Assembly: GCF_011758765.1 (NCBI RefSeq)
Contig: NZ_JAANOU010000001.1
Span: forward strand, 3,720,001-3,784,000
Length of the DNA: 64,000 bases
Direction: 5' to 3'
DNA from: Amycolatopsis viridis
GTDB taxonomy: Bacteria > Actinomycetota > Actinomycetes > Mycobacteriales > Pseudonocardiaceae
The translations under genes and the position numbers were made by a program. The notes beneath the pieces are model-generated. The model saw only the letters and a list, made by a program, of their open reading frames with translations, made no database searches and was not told where the DNA came from. Numbering within the stretch: position 1 is the first letter of the stretch; each line of letters opens with the position of its first letter. This document shows positions 28,104 through 38,024 of this stretch, one piece after another.

Positions 28104-31100
28104 TCAGGGGGCCTTCGTTACCGCCACGGTGATCTTGTCCCCGTCGCCGACCGAACCCGCGAAACCGCCGTCCACGTGCCCGAACGCCACCGTGTTCGCC
28201 AGCGTCTCGCGCGCGACGAACTCCTGGTGCAGGGTCGCCGCCGCGACGACCTCCTCCGAGGCCTCCACGGTCAGCACGATGCGGTCGGCCACGTCGAGCC
28301 CGGCCTCGCGGCGGGCCTGCTGCACGACACGCACCACGTCACGGGCCACCCCCTCGGCGGCCAGCTCCGGGGTCACCGCGGTGTCCAGCTGGACCAGACC
28401 GGAACCGCCGGGCAGTTCCGCCGTGGCGCCGCCGTCCTTGGCCACCAGGCGGCGCTCGTACTCGCCCTCGGCCAGCTCGATGCCGGCCGCCACCACGGCA
28501 CCACCCGGCGAGGTCGTCCAGTCGCCCGCCTTGACGGCCTTGATCACCCGCTGCACGTCCTTGCCCAGCCGCGGGCCCGCGGCGCGGGCGTTGACCGCGA
28601 CCTCGAACCGGCCGTGCGCGGCGACGTCGGTGCTCAGCTCGACCGACTTGACGTTGACCTCGTCGGCGATGATGTCGGTGAAGCCGGCCAGCCGGTCCGC
28701 GTCCTCGGCCGCGATCAGCATCTTCGCCAGCGGCAGCCGCACGCGCAGCTTGTTCGCCTTGCGCAGCGACAGCGCCGAGGAGCACACCTGGCGCACCCGG
28801 TCCATCGCGGTGACCAGCGCCGCGTCGGCAGGCAGCTCGTCGACCAGCGGCCAGTCCTGCAGGTGCACCGAGCGGCCGCCGGTCAGCCCGCGCCACACCA
28901 CCTCGGTGGTCAGCGGCAGCAGCGGCGCCATCGTCCGCGACACGACCTCCAGCACCGTGTGCAGCGTGTCGATCGCGTCCTTCTCGCCCGCCCAGAACCG
29001 CTCGCGCGAGCGGCGCACGTACCAGTTCGTGAGCACCTCGAGGAAGTCGCGCGCCGACGCGCACGCCCCGGCGATGTCGCACTTGTCCAAAGCGGACCCG
29101 ACGTCGGTGACCAGCTCACCCGTCTTGGCCAGGATGTAGCGGTCCAGCACGTGCCGTGAATCGGTGCGCCACTGCCCTTCCACGCCCTCGGCGTTGGCGT
29201 AGAGGGCGAGGAAGTAGTAGGAGTTCCACAGCGGCAGCACGGCCTGCCGCACCGCGTCGCGAATGCCCTTCTCGGTGACGACCAGGTTGCCGCCGCGCAG
29301 GATCGGGCTGGCCATCAGGTACCAGCGCATCGCGTCCGAGCCGTCCCGGGCGAACACCTCGTTGACGTCCGGGTAGTTGCGCAGCGACTTCGACATCTTC
29401 TGCCCGTCGGAGCCGAGCACGATGCCGTGCGAGACGCACGCGCGGAACGAGGGCCGGTCGAACAACGCCGTCGCGAGCACGTGCAGCGTGTAGAACCAGC
29501 CGCGGGTCTGCCCGATGTACTCGACGATGAAGTCGCCCGGGTAGTGGTGCTCGAACCACTCCGCGTTCTCGAACGGGTAGTGCACCTGGCCGTAGGGCAT
29601 CGAACCGGAGTCGAACCACACGTCCAGCACCTCGGGCACCCGGCGCATCGTGGACCGCCCGGTGGGGTCGTCCGGGTTGGGCCGGGTCAGCTGGTCGATG
29701 TGCGGGCGGTGCAGGTCCGTGGGCCGCACGCCGAAGTCGCGCTCCAGCTCGTCCAGCGAGCCGTACACGTCGACGCGCGGGTACGCCGGGTCGTCCGACA
29801 TCCACACCGGGATGGGCGTGCCCCAGTAGCGGTTGCGCGAGATCGACCAGTCACGCGCGTTCTCCAGCCACTTGCCGAACTGGCCGTCCTTGACGTGCTC
29901 CGGGTACCAGGTGATCTGCTGGTTCAGCTCGACCATGCGGTCCTTGAACGCCGTCACCTTGACGAACCACGACGACACCGCGCGGTAGATCAGCGGGTTG
30001 CGGCAGCGCCAGCAGTGCGGGTAGGAGTGCTCGTAGGTCTCGTGCCGCAGCAGGACCGCGCCCTGCCGCCCGGCGGACCCGCTGCCGTTCTTGAGGTCCC
30101 GGATGATGTTCGGGTTGGCCTCGAACACCTGCTGGCCCTGGTAGTCCGGCACGGTCGCGTCGAAACGGCCGCGCGGGTCCACGGGGGTGACCGGGGTGAT
30201 GCCGACCGCGTCACAGGCGGCCATGTCGTCCTCGCCGTAGGCCGGGGACATGTGCACGAGGCCGGTGCCGCCGTCGGTGGTGACGAAGTCGGCGAGCAGC
30301 ACCTGGTGGGAGTTCTCGGCGCCGACGAAGTACGGGAACGGTGGCGCGTAGCGCAGCCCGGCCAGCTCCGCGCCCCGGTAGCGGCCGACCACGGCCGGCT
30401 CCTCGCCCAGCTCCTTGGCGTAGGCCGCCAGGCGCGCCTCGGCGAGCACGAACCGCCGGCCGTCGTGGTCCACCACCACGTACTCGACCTCGGGGTGCAC
30501 CGCGACCGCCTGGTTGGACGGCAGGGTCCACGGCGTGGTGGTCCAGATCAGCAGGTGCGCGCCGTCGAGGTCGGTGTCGTTGCCCGCCACCCGGAACCCG
30601 ACGGTCACCGCCGGGTCCTGGCGGCCGGTGTAGACGTCCTCGTCCATCCGCAGCTCGTGGTTGGACAGCGGGGTCTGGTCGCGCCAGCAGTAGGGCAGCA
30701 CGCGGTAGCCCTCGTAGACGAGGCCCTTGTCCCACAGCTGCTTGAACGCCCAGATCACCGACTCCATGAAGGTGATGTCGAGCGTCTTGTAGTCGTGTTC
30801 GAAGTCCACCCACCGGGCCTGGCGGGTGACGTAGTCGCGCCACTCGCCGGTGTACCGGAGCACGGACTCGCGGCACGCCTCGTTGAAGGCGGCGATGCCC
30901 ATCTCGTCGATCTGCGACTTGTCGGTGATCCCGAGCTGGCGCTCGGCCTCCAGCTCGGCCGGCAGGCCGTGGGTGTCCCAGCCGAACCGGCGCTCGACGC
31001 GGCGTCCGCGCATCGTCTGGTACCGCGGCACGATGTCCTTGACGTACCCGGTGAGCAGGTGGCCGTAGTGCGGCAGGCCGTTGGCGAACGGCGGGCCGTC

Positions 31101-31274
31101 GTAGAAGACGTACTCGTTGCTGCCGTTCGTCCCCGGTTCGCGCGCGTCGATGGTGGCCTGGAAGGTCCGGTCGGACTCCCAGTAGGCCAGCACGCTGGTC
31201 TCCAGCGCCGGGAAGGACGGCTGGGACGGCACCTGGCCGGCCGGTGCGTCGCCGAGCTGAACCTTCGGGTACAT
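28104..31274 (-). CDS. ileS: Isoleucyl-tRNA synthetase
   Basis: 1056 residues, the length of the long IleRS type. The class I motifs are [15 protein letters not shown] (HIGH) and [14 protein letters not shown] (KMSKS). The editing domain includes the conserved [18 protein letters not shown]. It charges tRNA-Ile in the cytosol. The ATG at 31274 has GAGGAG (31288-31283) 8 bases ahead and is preceded by a T-box leader. This long eukaryote-like form lacks the C-terminal zinc site of short IleRS and is common in actinobacteria. Such forms are known to be less sensitive to mupirocin. Confidence 0.97.
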   Translation of the reverse strand: MYPKVQLGDAPAGQVPSQPSFPALETSVLAYWESDRTFQATIDAREPGTNGSNEYVFYDGPPFANGLPHYGHLLTGYVKDIVPRYQTMRGRRVERRFGWDTHGLPAELEAERQLGITDKSQIDEMGIAAFNEACRESVLRYTGEWRDYVTRQARWVDFEHDYKTLDITFMESVIWAFKQLWDKGLVYEGYRVLPYCWRDQTPLSNHELRMDEDVYTGRQDPAVTVGFRVAGNDTDLDGAHLLIWTTTPWTLPSNQAVAVHPEVEYVVVDHDGRRFVLAEARLAAYAKELGEEPAVVGRYRGAELAGLRYAPPFPYFVGAENSHQVLLADFVTTDGGTGLVHMSPAYGEDDMAACDAVGITPVTPVDPRGRFDATVPDYQGQQVFEANPNIIRDLKNGSGSAGRQGAVLLRHETYEHSYPHCWRCRNPLIYRAVSSWFVKVTAFKDRMVELNQQITWYPEHVKDGQFGKWLENARDWSISRNRYWGTPIPVWMSDDPAYPRVDVYGSLDELERDFGVRPTDLHRPHIDQLTRPNPDDPTGRSTMRRVPEVLDVWFDSGSMPYGQVHYPFENAEWFEHHYPGDFIVEYIGQTRGWFYTLHVLATALFDRPSFRACVSHGIVLGSDGQKMSKSLRNYPDVNEVFARDGSDAMRWYLMASPILRGGNLVVTEKGIRDAVRQAVLPLWNSYYFLALYANAEGVEGQWRTDSRHVLDRYILAKTGELVTDVGSALDKCDIAGACASARDFLEVLTNWYVRRSRERFWAGEKDAIDTLHTVLEVVSRTMAPLLPLTTEVVWRGLTGGRSVHLQDWPLVDELPADAALVTAMDRVRQVCSSALSLRKANKLRVRLPLAKMLIAAEDADRLAGFTDIIADEVNVKSVELSTDVAAHGRFEVAVNARAAGPRLGKDVQRVIKAVKAGDWTTSPGGAVVAAGIELAEGEYERRLVAKDGGATAELPGGSGLVQLDTAVTPELAAEGVARDVVRVVQQARREAGLDVADRIVLTVEASEEVVAAATLHQEFVARETLANTVAFGHVDGGFAGSVGDGDKITVAVTKAP

Positions 31275-31519
31275 CGCTTGCGCTCCTCGCGTCCTCGTCG
31301 CTCTCGTGACGGATCCGGACCGGACCCAGCACGGGGACGAAAATGCGCCGGCTGAGCGCGCTTCCGCGGTACCACCCCGCTTGCCCGCCCGGGAGGGGCG
31401 GGCCACTTCGTTGACGGCTGTGACGGGCCGTACCCGTCCGGTTCTACTGAGGACCGCGGGGGTCCCGTTCTTCCGGAGGCTCCCCGGTGATGGCCGGATC
31501 GACGCCGTGTCCTTCCAGG
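31275..31519 (-). ncRNA. T-box leader of ileS (translational, short stem I)
   Basis: The minus strand carries the invariant T-box bulge GGGGTGGTACCGCGG at 31378-31364. Upstream, the specifier region reads GGCCATCACCGGGGAGCCTC with the Ile codon ATC at 31491-31489. The region before it is short, as in the ultrashort stem I T-boxes of actinobacteria. There is no terminator with a U-run before the gene. The ribosome site GAGGAG (31288-31283) lies at the 3' end, so regulation is probably translational: uncharged tRNA-Ile binding would free the ribosome site. Confidence 0.9.
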
Positions 31520-32869
31520 TTAGCGGTCTCCCGCAACCCGGTTCCGGCCAGGGTCGCCCACGGCGCCGGCCGTCAGCGCGGCCGCGGCCAGCCAGGACGC
31601 GGCGCCCACCAGCGCGGCGACGTGCAGCCCGTGGACGAACGCGGCCGGCTGTGCCGGGCTGCCCGCGATGGCGCCGAACGCCGCGATCCCGAGCGCGCCG
31701 AACGCCTGCCGGGCGGTGTTGTTGACCCCGCTGGCCACGCCCGCCTTGTCCGCGGGCACGCCGCCGACCGCCGCCGCGACGACGGCCGCGGTGAGCAGGC
31801 CCAGTCCCACCCCGACGAGCGCGAACGCGGGCAGCACCGAGCCGGCGACCGTGCTGTGCTCGGTGACCCGCAACAGCAGGCACAGGCCGGCCACGCCGGT
31901 GAGCAGCCCGGAGATCATCACCGGGCGCGGCCCGAACCGCGCGGTGAGCCGTCCGGTGACCGGGGCCAGCAGGGACAGCGGCAGGAACCCGGGCAGCATC
32001 GCCAGCGCGGCGGTCAGCGGCGGCATGTGCCGCACGCCCTGCAGGTACAGCGTGACGACCAGGATGGTGCCGAGACCGGCGAAGTTCATCGCGCCGGCGA
32101 CGAGGTTGGCCGCGGCGAAGGTGCGTGACCGCAGCAGTGCGAGCGGCAGCATCGGCGCGGGGCTGCTCCGCTCGACGGCCACGAACACGACCGCGGCGGC
32201 CACCCCGGCCAGCCCGGCCGCGACGCTGGACTCGATCACCGCGAAGACCAGCAGGGCGAGGGCAGCCGCGCCGGTGACGGTGCCCTTGACGTCGACCCGC
32301 CCGCTCGCCGGCGGATCCCTGGGCACCAGGAGGGTCCCGGCCATCGCGAGCGCGGTCAGCGGCACGTTGATCCAGAACAACGAGCGCCATCCGGCCACGC
32401 TGACGAGAACACCGCCCAGCACCGGCCCGGCCGACAGGGCCAGTGCGGACACGCCGGCCCAGATGCCGAGCGCGCGGGCCTGCTCCCGGCGGCCGGGGTA
32501 GGTGCGGGTGATGACGGCAAGGGTGCCGGGCAGCAGCAGTGCGGCACCCGCGCCCTGCGCCACGCGGAACGCGATCAGGGTGGAACCGGCCGGGGCGAGC
32601 GCACACCCGGCGGAGGCGGCGCCGAAGACCGCGAACCCGGCGAGGACGACGCGGCGATGGCCGAGCACATCGCCGAGCGCGCCGCCGCACAGCAGCAGCG
32701 CCGCGAGCACGACCGTGTACCCGTCGACGATCCATTGCAGCACCGGGAGATCCGCGTGCAGCCGGGCGCCGATCGTCGGCAGCGCGACGTTGACCACGGT
32801 CACGTCCAGCTGGACCAGGAACATCCCGGCGCACTGGGTGAGCAGCACGGTGGCGCGGTGGTCGGGCAT
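31520..32869 (-). CDS. MFS drug-efflux-type transporter (DHA2, 14 TM)
   Basis: 449 residues. Typical EmrB/QacA features are [18 protein letters not shown] in helix 1, [30 protein letters not shown] with motif A, and the motif C-like [24 protein letters not shown]. About 14 helices are predicted. It exports small hydrophobic compounds using the proton gradient; the substrate is unknown. The gene diverges from an ArsR regulator across a 92-base gap filled by inverted repeats, so it is very probably that regulator's target. Its stop TAA abuts the 5' end of the ileS T-box leader. Confidence 0.88.
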   Translation of the reverse strand: MPDHRATVLLTQCAGMFLVQLDVTVVNVALPTIGARLHADLPVLQWIVDGYTVVLAALLLCGGALGDVLGHRRVVLAGFAVFGAASAGCALAPAGSTLIAFRVAQGAGAALLLPGTLAVITRTYPGRREQARALGIWAGVSALALSAGPVLGGVLVSVAGWRSLFWINVPLTALAMAGTLLVPRDPPASGRVDVKGTVTGAAALALLVFAVIESSVAAGLAGVAAAVVFVAVERSSPAPMLPLALLRSRTFAAANLVAGAMNFAGLGTILVVTLYLQGVRHMPPLTAALAMLPGFLPLSLLAPVTGRLTARFGPRPVMISGLLTGVAGLCLLLRVTEHSTVAGSVLPAFALVGVGLGLLTAAVVAAAVGGVPADKAGVASGVNNTARQAFGALGIAAFGAIAGSPAQPAAFVHGLHVAALVGAASWLAAAALTAGAVGDPGRNRVAGDR

Positions 32870-32890
32870 GGCTCCAGCAAACCGCGGAAT

Positions 32891-32943
32891 CACTTCCACC
32901 GGGACGGAAGTGTCGGAACGCTTCGGTCCCGGTGGAAGTGTCC
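32891..32943. promoter_or_regulatory. Operator between divergent MFS and ArsR genes
   Basis: A perfect 15-bp inverted repeat (CACTTCCACCGGGAC at 32891-32905; GTCCCGGTGGAAGTG at 32926-32940) flanks a 20-base centre. GGAAGTGTC is repeated at 32906-32914 and 32934-32942, so a second inner palindrome CACTTCC-N8-GGAAGTG exists. The repeats overlie the promoter zone of both genes, suggesting cooperative binding by the ArsR protein. CATCCT at 32950-32955 is a likely -10 for the ArsR gene. Confidence 0.75.
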
Positions 32944-32961
32944 GTGCGGCATCCTGGGGGC

Positions 32962-33720
32962 ATGAGCGGAGGGGATGCCGACATCGCCCGCACCGCGGCC
33001 CTGTTCGCGGACCCGGCCCGCGTGCGGGTGCTCACCGCGCTCGCCGACGGGCGGGCCCTCGCCGCGTCCGTGCTGGCCGCCGAGGCGGGGCTGACCGCGC
33101 AGGGTGCCAGCGCCCATCTGGCGAAGCTGCGCGAGGCGGGGCTGGTCGAGGCGGAACGGTCCGGGCGGCACCGGTTCTACCGGCTGCGCCCCGAAGGTGT
33201 GGAAATCCTCGAAACGCTCGCCCGGTTCTCCCCCGCCCGGCCGATCACCTCGCTGAAGGAGGGAACGCGGGCGCAGGCGCTGCGGTTCGCCCGGACCTGC
33301 TACGACCACCTGGCCGGCCGGCTGGGCGTCGAGGTCACCGCCGCGCTCGTCGGCCGTGGTGCGCTGATCGCCACCGACGGTGTGGCGGGCACCGGACGGC
33401 GGCCGGGCGACCGGTTGTCGGCGCCGACGGCGACGCACCCGCACGCGCTCGGCCCCGCCGCGGACGCGGTGTTCGCGTCGCTGGGACTGGATCTGGCTCG
33501 GGTCAACGGGACCCGGCGGAAGCGCCCGCTGCTGAAGTTCTGCCTGGACTGGTCGGAGCAGCGCCACCACCTCGCCGGCGCGCTGGGCGCCGCGCTCGCC
33601 GCGCACTTCCTGGAGCGCGGCTGGGTGGTGCGGTCCCAGCCCGGGCACCGCGCGCTCAAGCTCACCGGCAGCGGTGCGGATGCGCTCGCCGCGCACCTCG
33701 CCGTGCGGCTCGCGGCCTGA
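32962..33720 (+). CDS. ArsR-family transcriptional regulator, divergent from MFS pump
   Basis: 252 residues. The winged helix covers residues ~5-85 ([46 protein letters not shown]). The sensor half has [16 protein letters not shown] and [21 protein letters not shown], matching the ArsR gene at 25744. It is likely a repressor of the MFS gene and of itself, through the inverted repeats next to it. The inducer is unknown. The ATG lies 6 bases after a CATCCT -10, so the mRNA is probably leaderless. Its stop is 3 bases from the stop of the convergent 214-aa gene. Confidence 0.9.
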   Translation: MSGGDADIARTAALFADPARVRVLTALADGRALAASVLAAEAGLTAQGASAHLAKLREAGLVEAERSGRHRFYRLRPEGVEILETLARFSPARPITSLKEGTRAQALRFARTCYDHLAGRLGVEVTAALVGRGALIATDGVAGTGRRPGDRLSAPTATHPHALGPAADAVFASLGLDLARVNGTRRKRPLLKFCLDWSEQRHHLAGALGAALAAHFLERGWVVRSQPGHRALKLTGSGADALAAHLAVRLAA

Positions 33721-33723
33721 CCG

Positions 33724-34368
33724 TCACGCCTTGGACTTCGCCCGGTGCGTTTTCGCCAGGTGGGCGTCGGGGGTGCACCGGGCGCACGGGGTGAACCCGA
33801 GGTCACGGGCCTCGCTGACGGAGATCGGGATGGTGTCGCGGCCGGTGAGCCAGCCGCAGTCGGTGAGGTGGTAGCGCGGGTGCTCGTCCACGACCACGAC
33901 CTCGACGTCCAGCCCGCTCACGGTTTCCGTGTCGGCCGGGTCGGTGCGCTCGACGCCCGGTTCGCCCTCCTCGGCGGTGCCGACGAGTTCCCCGGCCGCC
34001 GGGAGCAGAGCGGTCTGGTCCACCGCGACGTCCTGCTCGTCGGCCACCTGCTCGGGCTCGGCGGTCACCTTCGCCGGCTCCTCGGCGGGCGGTGTCTCAG
34101 GAGACGCCTCGGTCTCCGGCTGGTCCGTGGCCGTCGCCGGCTCGTCGTCGTCCGGCGCCGCGGGCGCGGCGGCCGGCTCTTCCCCGGATTCCCCCGCGGC
34201 GACCCGGCGGCGGGCCGCCCGGCGCCGCGCGAAATCGGCCACCAGCAGCAACCCGGCCACGACCGACAGGCCGATCGAGAGCCACGCCCACAGCGAGCTC
34301 GCCGTGATCAGTGCCGATATCAGCAGCCCCAGCGCGGCCAGAACCAGGAGCAGAACGATGAAGAGCAC
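33724..34368 (-). CDS. Membrane protein with acidic linker and Cys-rich C-terminal domain
   Basis: 214 residues. Two N-terminal transmembrane helices (LFIVLLLVLAALGLLISALI and LWAWLSIGLSVVAGLLLVA) are followed by a basic RRRAARRR stop-transfer. A long acidic Ala/Pro/Glu linker (~60-145) leads to a C-terminal domain with YHLTDCGWLTGRDT and FTPCARCTPD. The Cys-x(n)-CxxC spacing recalls the metal-binding Ada-type module, so it may bind zinc. It lies after wag31 on the same strand, with a 77-base gap. Function is unknown; a link to polar growth is only positional. Confidence 0.8.
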   Translation of the reverse strand: MLFIVLLLVLAALGLLISALITASSLWAWLSIGLSVVAGLLLVADFARRRAARRRVAAGESGEEPAAAPAAPDDDEPATATDQPETEASPETPPAEEPAKVTAEPEQVADEQDVAVDQTALLPAAGELVGTAEEGEPGVERTDPADTETVSGLDVEVVVVDEHPRYHLTDCGWLTGRDTIPISVSEARDLGFTPCARCTPDAHLAKTHRAKSKA

Positions 34369-34445
34369 GGTGAATTACAACACGCGTCACACCCGGAACG
34401 GTTCCGACCCTCCGGCGCGGAGTGCCGGAACCGTCACCGGGAAGC

Positions 34446-35273
34446 TCAGCCGGCCTCGGCGCGGGGACCGAACGAGTAGCCCTGGCTGGTGCCGGATCCG
34501 GCACCCTGACCGGAGTTCGACGAGGCGGACGCCGGTGCGGCCGAACCGCGGTCGTCGAGCTCGCGCAGCTGCGACTCCAGGAACCCGCGCAGCCGCGTGC
34601 GGTACTCGCGCTCGATGGTGCGCAGTTCCTCGATCTTTTTGCCCAGCGCGGTCTTCTCGGTGTTCAGCGTGTTCATCGTCTCGCTGTACTTGCGCTGCGC
34701 GTCGCGCTCCATGGTCGTCGCCTTGTCGCGCGCCTGACGCTCGAGCGTCTCCGCCCGCGTGCGGGCGTCGTTGAGCATGCCCTCCGCGCGGGTGCGCGCC
34801 TCGTTGACCATCGAGTCAGCCTTGGTCCGGGCGTCGGAGAGCAGCTGCTCGGACTTGGCCCGAGCCTCGGCCAGCATGCCGTCGGACTCGGTCTTCGCCT
34901 CGGCGGTCAGCCGGTCGGCCATCTCCTGGGCCAGTCCGAGGACCTTCGCCGCCTGCACGTTCGGCTCGGCGGCGTCCGACATCGGGTGGGCCTGGGTCTG
35001 CTCCACCGCCGAGGGCGGCGGAACCGGGGCGAGGCGGCGCTCCTGCGGACCGGCACCGGCGCGGGCGGCCTCGAGGTCGGCACGGGTGCCCTCGAGCTCG
35101 GCGTCGAGCTGCTCGACCTGCTGGCGCAGCTCGTTGTTGTCCTCGATGAGCCGCGCGAGCTCGGTCTCCACCAGGTCGAGGAACGCGTCCACCTCGTCCT
35201 CGTTGTAGCCCCGCTTGCCGATGGGTGGCTTGCTGAACGCGACGTTATGCACGTCAGCGGGGGTCAACGACAT
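34446..35273 (-). CDS. wag31: DivIVA-family polar growth protein Wag31
   Basis: 275 residues. The N-terminal DivIVA lipid-binding domain reads [21 protein letters not shown] with the conserved [18 protein letters not shown]. Two long coiled coils are separated by a Pro-rich spacer (~80-105). It marks the cell poles, recruits the elongation machinery and is essential in relatives. The ATG at 35273 has GAGGTGATCT ahead. It is the last gene of the sepF-yggT-wag31 string at the end of the dcw cluster. The tail is Gly/Ser/Ala-rich. Confidence 0.96.
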   Translation of the reverse strand: MSLTPADVHNVAFSKPPIGKRGYNEDEVDAFLDLVETELARLIEDNNELRQQVEQLDAELEGTRADLEAARAGAGPQERRLAPVPPPSAVEQTQAHPMSDAAEPNVQAAKVLGLAQEMADRLTAEAKTESDGMLAEARAKSEQLLSDARTKADSMVNEARTRAEGMLNDARTRAETLERQARDKATTMERDAQRKYSETMNTLNTEKTALGKKIEELRTIEREYRTRLRGFLESQLRELDDRGSAAPASASSNSGQGAGSGTSQGYSFGPRAEAG

Positions 35274-35329
35274 CAGATCACCTCACGCACTCCATGGCCT
35301 GCTGCTCCGACACCCGGGTTCCCCCGAAG

Positions 35330-35623
35330 TCACCCGGGAAGCGCCAGTTGCATCAGTATGAACACAACCAACAGCAGCACCATAATCGACAAGTCCAGTC
35401 CGACGCCGCCAATGCGAACCGTCGGGATGATCCTCCGGGCCACGCGGACCGGAGGATCGGTCACTGTGTAGATGGTCTCCAGCGTCACCGCAACCCCGCC
35501 GGCGGGGCGCCAGTCCCGTGCGAACGCCCGCACGAGCTCCACCACGACACGCGCTGTGAGCAGCAGCCAAAAGACGAACAGCACGTAGTAGAGAACCAGC
35601 CGGACCGCATCCACGAACACCAC
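35330..35623 (-). CDS. YggT family membrane protein
   Basis: 97 residues with two hydrophobic segments (LVLYYVLFVFWLLLTARVVVEL and LDLSIMVLLLVVFILMQLAL) joined by the family loop TVTDPPVRVARRIIPTVRIGGVGLD. In actinobacteria it sits between sepF and wag31 and is associated with the division machinery; its exact role is not known. Start candidates are GTG 35623, 35620 and 35614; none has a clear ribosome site. The 5' gap (35624-35792) is AT-richer than its surroundings and probably holds a promoter, but I see no convincing -35/-10 pair. Confidence 0.9.
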   Translation of the reverse strand: MVFVDAVRLVLYYVLFVFWLLLTARVVVELVRAFARDWRPAGGVAVTLETIYTVTDPPVRVARRIIPTVRIGGVGLDLSIMVLLLVVFILMQLALPG

Positions 35624-35792
35624 TCTGCCACATCGCCGCGACCCCCGGAGCACCCGGAACACCCGGTCTGTCCGGGTCGCGTAATCGAACTGTGATTTCG
35701 CCTACGGTTTCACCCATTCGGACTAAATCGCTACGCTTCGTAGTTGGATCATCACACTGTTCCACCCCTTTTTCCGATAACGGTCACCACGT

Positions 35793-36416
35793 TCAGTGGC
35801 GAAGGAACAGCCCGCCCTCGGCGATCCGCCGGCGCTCCTCGGCGGTCACCTCCACGTCCGGCGGGGAGAGCAGGAACACCTTGTTCGTGATCTTGTCCAT
35901 CGAACCGCGCAGCGCGAACGCCAGGCCGGCCGCGAAGTCCACGAGGCGCTTGGCGTCGGCGTTCTCCATCTGGGTCAGGTTGATGATCACCGGGATGCCC
36001 TCCCGGTACGCCTCACCGATCCCCCGCGCCTCGACGTAGCTCGTGGGGTGCAGCGTGGTGATCCGGCCCAGCGCGTCCCGCGCCGCCGGGCGGGCCGGCT
36101 CCGGGACCGGGCGCAGCCGCGCCACCGGCTCGGGCTGCCGGTCGACCGCGAGCGCGCCGTGCGCCACCGGCTCCGGCGTCCGCGGGCGGGCGCGAACCGG
36201 GGTCTCCTCGTCGTAGTCGGAACCGGCGCGGTACCGTCGCCGGGCACGCGGCAGCGGCTCCTCCTCGAAGCCGTCGTACGCTTCGTCGTCGGCGTAGTCG
36301 CGCCGGTAGTCGTCGTCGTACCGGTCGGCGGCCTCGTACGAGTCGTAGCCGTCGTAACCGTCACTGTCGGCCGGGATCATGCCGAAGTAGGCCTTCAGCT
36401 TCTGCAGCGCGCTCAT
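35793..36416 (-). CDS. sepF: Cell division protein SepF
   Basis: 207 residues. The amphipathic membrane-binding start (MSALQKLKAYFGMIPADSD) is followed by a Tyr/Asp-rich disordered linker and the C-terminal SepF domain (TTLHPTSYVEARGIGEAYREGIPVIINLTQMEN, then RLVDFAAGLAFALRGSMDKITNKVFLLSPPDVEVT). SepF anchors FtsZ to the membrane in actinobacteria, which lack FtsA. The ATG at 36416 has AGGGAGAGG ahead. It sits two genes after pgeF in the ftsZ operon. Confidence 0.96.
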   Translation of the reverse strand: MSALQKLKAYFGMIPADSDGYDGYDSYEAADRYDDDYRRDYADDEAYDGFEEEPLPRARRRYRAGSDYDEETPVRARPRTPEPVAHGALAVDRQPEPVARLRPVPEPARPAARDALGRITTLHPTSYVEARGIGEAYREGIPVIINLTQMENADAKRLVDFAAGLAFALRGSMDKITNKVFLLSPPDVEVTAEERRRIAEGGLFLRH

Positions 36417-36481
36417 GCCTCTCCCTAGCCGCTCCCTCACCTGACTACCCGGACGCGATCGCTCACTTCCGGGTGATCTCG

Positions 36482-37216
36482 CTACGGCGAGGCTAAACCG
36501 CGGGCGCCGAGCAACGCGGTTCCGACACGCACACATGTCGAACCGTGCGCGATCGCGGCCTCCAGATCACCGCTCATCCCGGCGGACAGCTCGACCGCTT
36601 CCGGGTGGTCCCGTCGCAGGTCGCCGGCGGCCCCGGCCAGCCGGGCGAAGGCTTCGGCGGGGTCCGCACCCAGTGGCGCGACGGCCATCACGCCGCGCAG
36701 CCGCAGCCCGTCCAGACCGGCGACGTGATCGGCCAGTTCACCCAGCCGGGCGAGCGGACAGCCGCCGCGTGACGGATCGTCGTCGAGGCTGGCCTGGATC
36801 AGCACGTCCAGCGGACCGGACCGCTCCCCCGCCTGGTTCGCGGCGTGCAGGGCCTTGGCGAGGGCATCGGCGAGGCGCACCGAATCCACCGACTGGACCT
36901 CGTCGGCCCAGCGCACCACCGACCGCGCCTTGTTGCGCTGCAACCGTCCGACCATGTGCCAGCGAGGCCGCACTTGCGGCCGCAGCGCGCGCACCTCGGC
37001 CGCCTTGGCGCCCGCCTCCTGGTCGCGGTTCTCCGCGAGGTCGGTCTGGCCGAGGTCGGTGAGCAGGGCCGCGTCGGTGGCGGGGAAGGTCTTGGTGACG
37101 GCCAGCAGGCGCACCTCGGCCCGCGAGCGCCCGGCCGCGGCACACGCGCGCGCGATCCGCTCGTCGACGGCCGCCAGGGCCTGTGCGATGCCGTCCCGCC
37201 GCTGCTGCTCGCTCAT
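36482..37216 (-). CDS. YggS-family PLP homeostasis protein
   Basis: 244 residues, the normal length. The PLP lysine is in VRLLAVTKTFPATD, and RWHMVGRLQRNKARSVV and GLRLRGVMAVAPLGADP are family signatures. The C-terminal ELSAGMSGDLEAAIAHGSTCVRVGTALLG binds the phosphate. It buffers free pyridoxal phosphate and has no catalytic activity known. The ATG overlaps the pgeF stop by 4 bp, so translation is coupled. This position between pgeF and sepF is standard. Confidence 0.95.
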   Translation of the reverse strand: MSEQQRRDGIAQALAAVDERIARACAAAGRSRAEVRLLAVTKTFPATDAALLTDLGQTDLAENRDQEAGAKAAEVRALRPQVRPRWHMVGRLQRNKARSVVRWADEVQSVDSVRLADALAKALHAANQAGERSGPLDVLIQASLDDDPSRGGCPLARLGELADHVAGLDGLRLRGVMAVAPLGADPAEAFARLAGAAGDLRRDHPEAVELSAGMSGDLEAAIAHGSTCVRVGTALLGARGLASP

Positions 37217-37920
37217 TCCGGCTCGGCCCAGGTCAGCGCGGCGATGCGGCCGGTGGTGCCGTCGCGCCGGTAGCTGAACAGGGTGGGGTCCTCGGCCGTG
37301 CACCGCGGGTCGACGCCGACCTTGCCGACCCCGGCCTCGGCGAGCTGACGCCACAGCCCGGCCCGCAGGTCGAGTGCGGGCTTGCCGCCGCGGGTGCGGG
37401 TGGCGCTGCCCGGCAGGTGCTTGTCCACGTCGGCGGCCATCTCGGCGGGCACCTCGTAGCACTCGCCGCAGATCGCCGGACCGAGCAGCACTTCGATGCG
37501 GCTCGTTTCGGCACCCGCCGCGGCCATCGCCTCCAGCGCGGCCGGCAGCACGCCCACCCGGGCGCCGACACGGCCCGCGTGCACCGCAGCGACGACACCG
37601 GTCTCCGGATCGCCCAGCAGGACCGGCACGCAGTCGGCGACGAGGACCGCCACCGGCAGGCCCGGGGTGGCGGTCACCAGGGCGTCGGTGGCCTCGGCGG
37701 GCGCGGTCTCGCTGCCGTCCACGACGGTGACGGTCCGGCCGTGCACCTGCTCCATCCAGGCCACCCGCGCGACACCGAGCTCGGTGCCCAGCCGCTTGCG
37801 GTTGGCCGCCACGGCGGCCGGGTCGTCACCGACGTGATCGCCGAGGTTGAACGTGTCGTACGGCGGCGCCGACACGCCGCCCGCCCTGGTCGTGACCACC
37901 CGACGGATGCGCAAGTCCAC
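37213..37920 (-). CDS. pgeF: YfiH/PgeF-type peptidoglycan editing (laccase-domain) protein
   Basis: About 235 residues with the multicopper polyphenol-oxidase-like domain. VVTTRAGGVSAPPYDTFNLGDHVGDD starts the fold. WMEQVHGRTVTVV carries the first His, AVLVADCVPVLL the Cys, and AAVHAGRVGARVGVLPAALEAM the second His. In E. coli YfiH removes misincorporated L-Ser from peptidoglycan precursors; that role is inferred here. Start candidates are GTG 37929, GTG 37920 and TTG 37914; GGAGG at 37927-37923 best fits the last. Confidence 0.9.
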   Translation of the reverse strand: MDLRIRRVVTTRAGGVSAPPYDTFNLGDHVGDDPAAVAANRKRLGTELGVARVAWMEQVHGRTVTVVDGSETAPAEATDALVTATPGLPVAVLVADCVPVLLGDPETGVVAAVHAGRVGARVGVLPAALEAMAAAGAETSRIEVLLGPAICGECYEVPAEMAADVDKHLPGSATRTRGGKPALDLRAGLWRQLAEAGVGKVGVDPRCTAEDPTLFSYRRDGTTGRIAALTWAEPE

Positions 37921-38024
37921 TACCTCCACTCGCCTGGTTCCTCGCGAGCCTACTGGGGCACCGGATCTCGCCGGACTGGAGCCGCACCACCGGTCCGGAC
38001 CGCGCGGTCGGACGCCGGCGGGAC

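Noticed and set aside
31275..33035. In-frame N-terminal extension of ileS through the T-box and MFS region
   Set aside because: IleRS homology begins at the ATG at 31274, which has its own ribosome site; the upstream frame is the shadow of the MFS gene and leader RNA.
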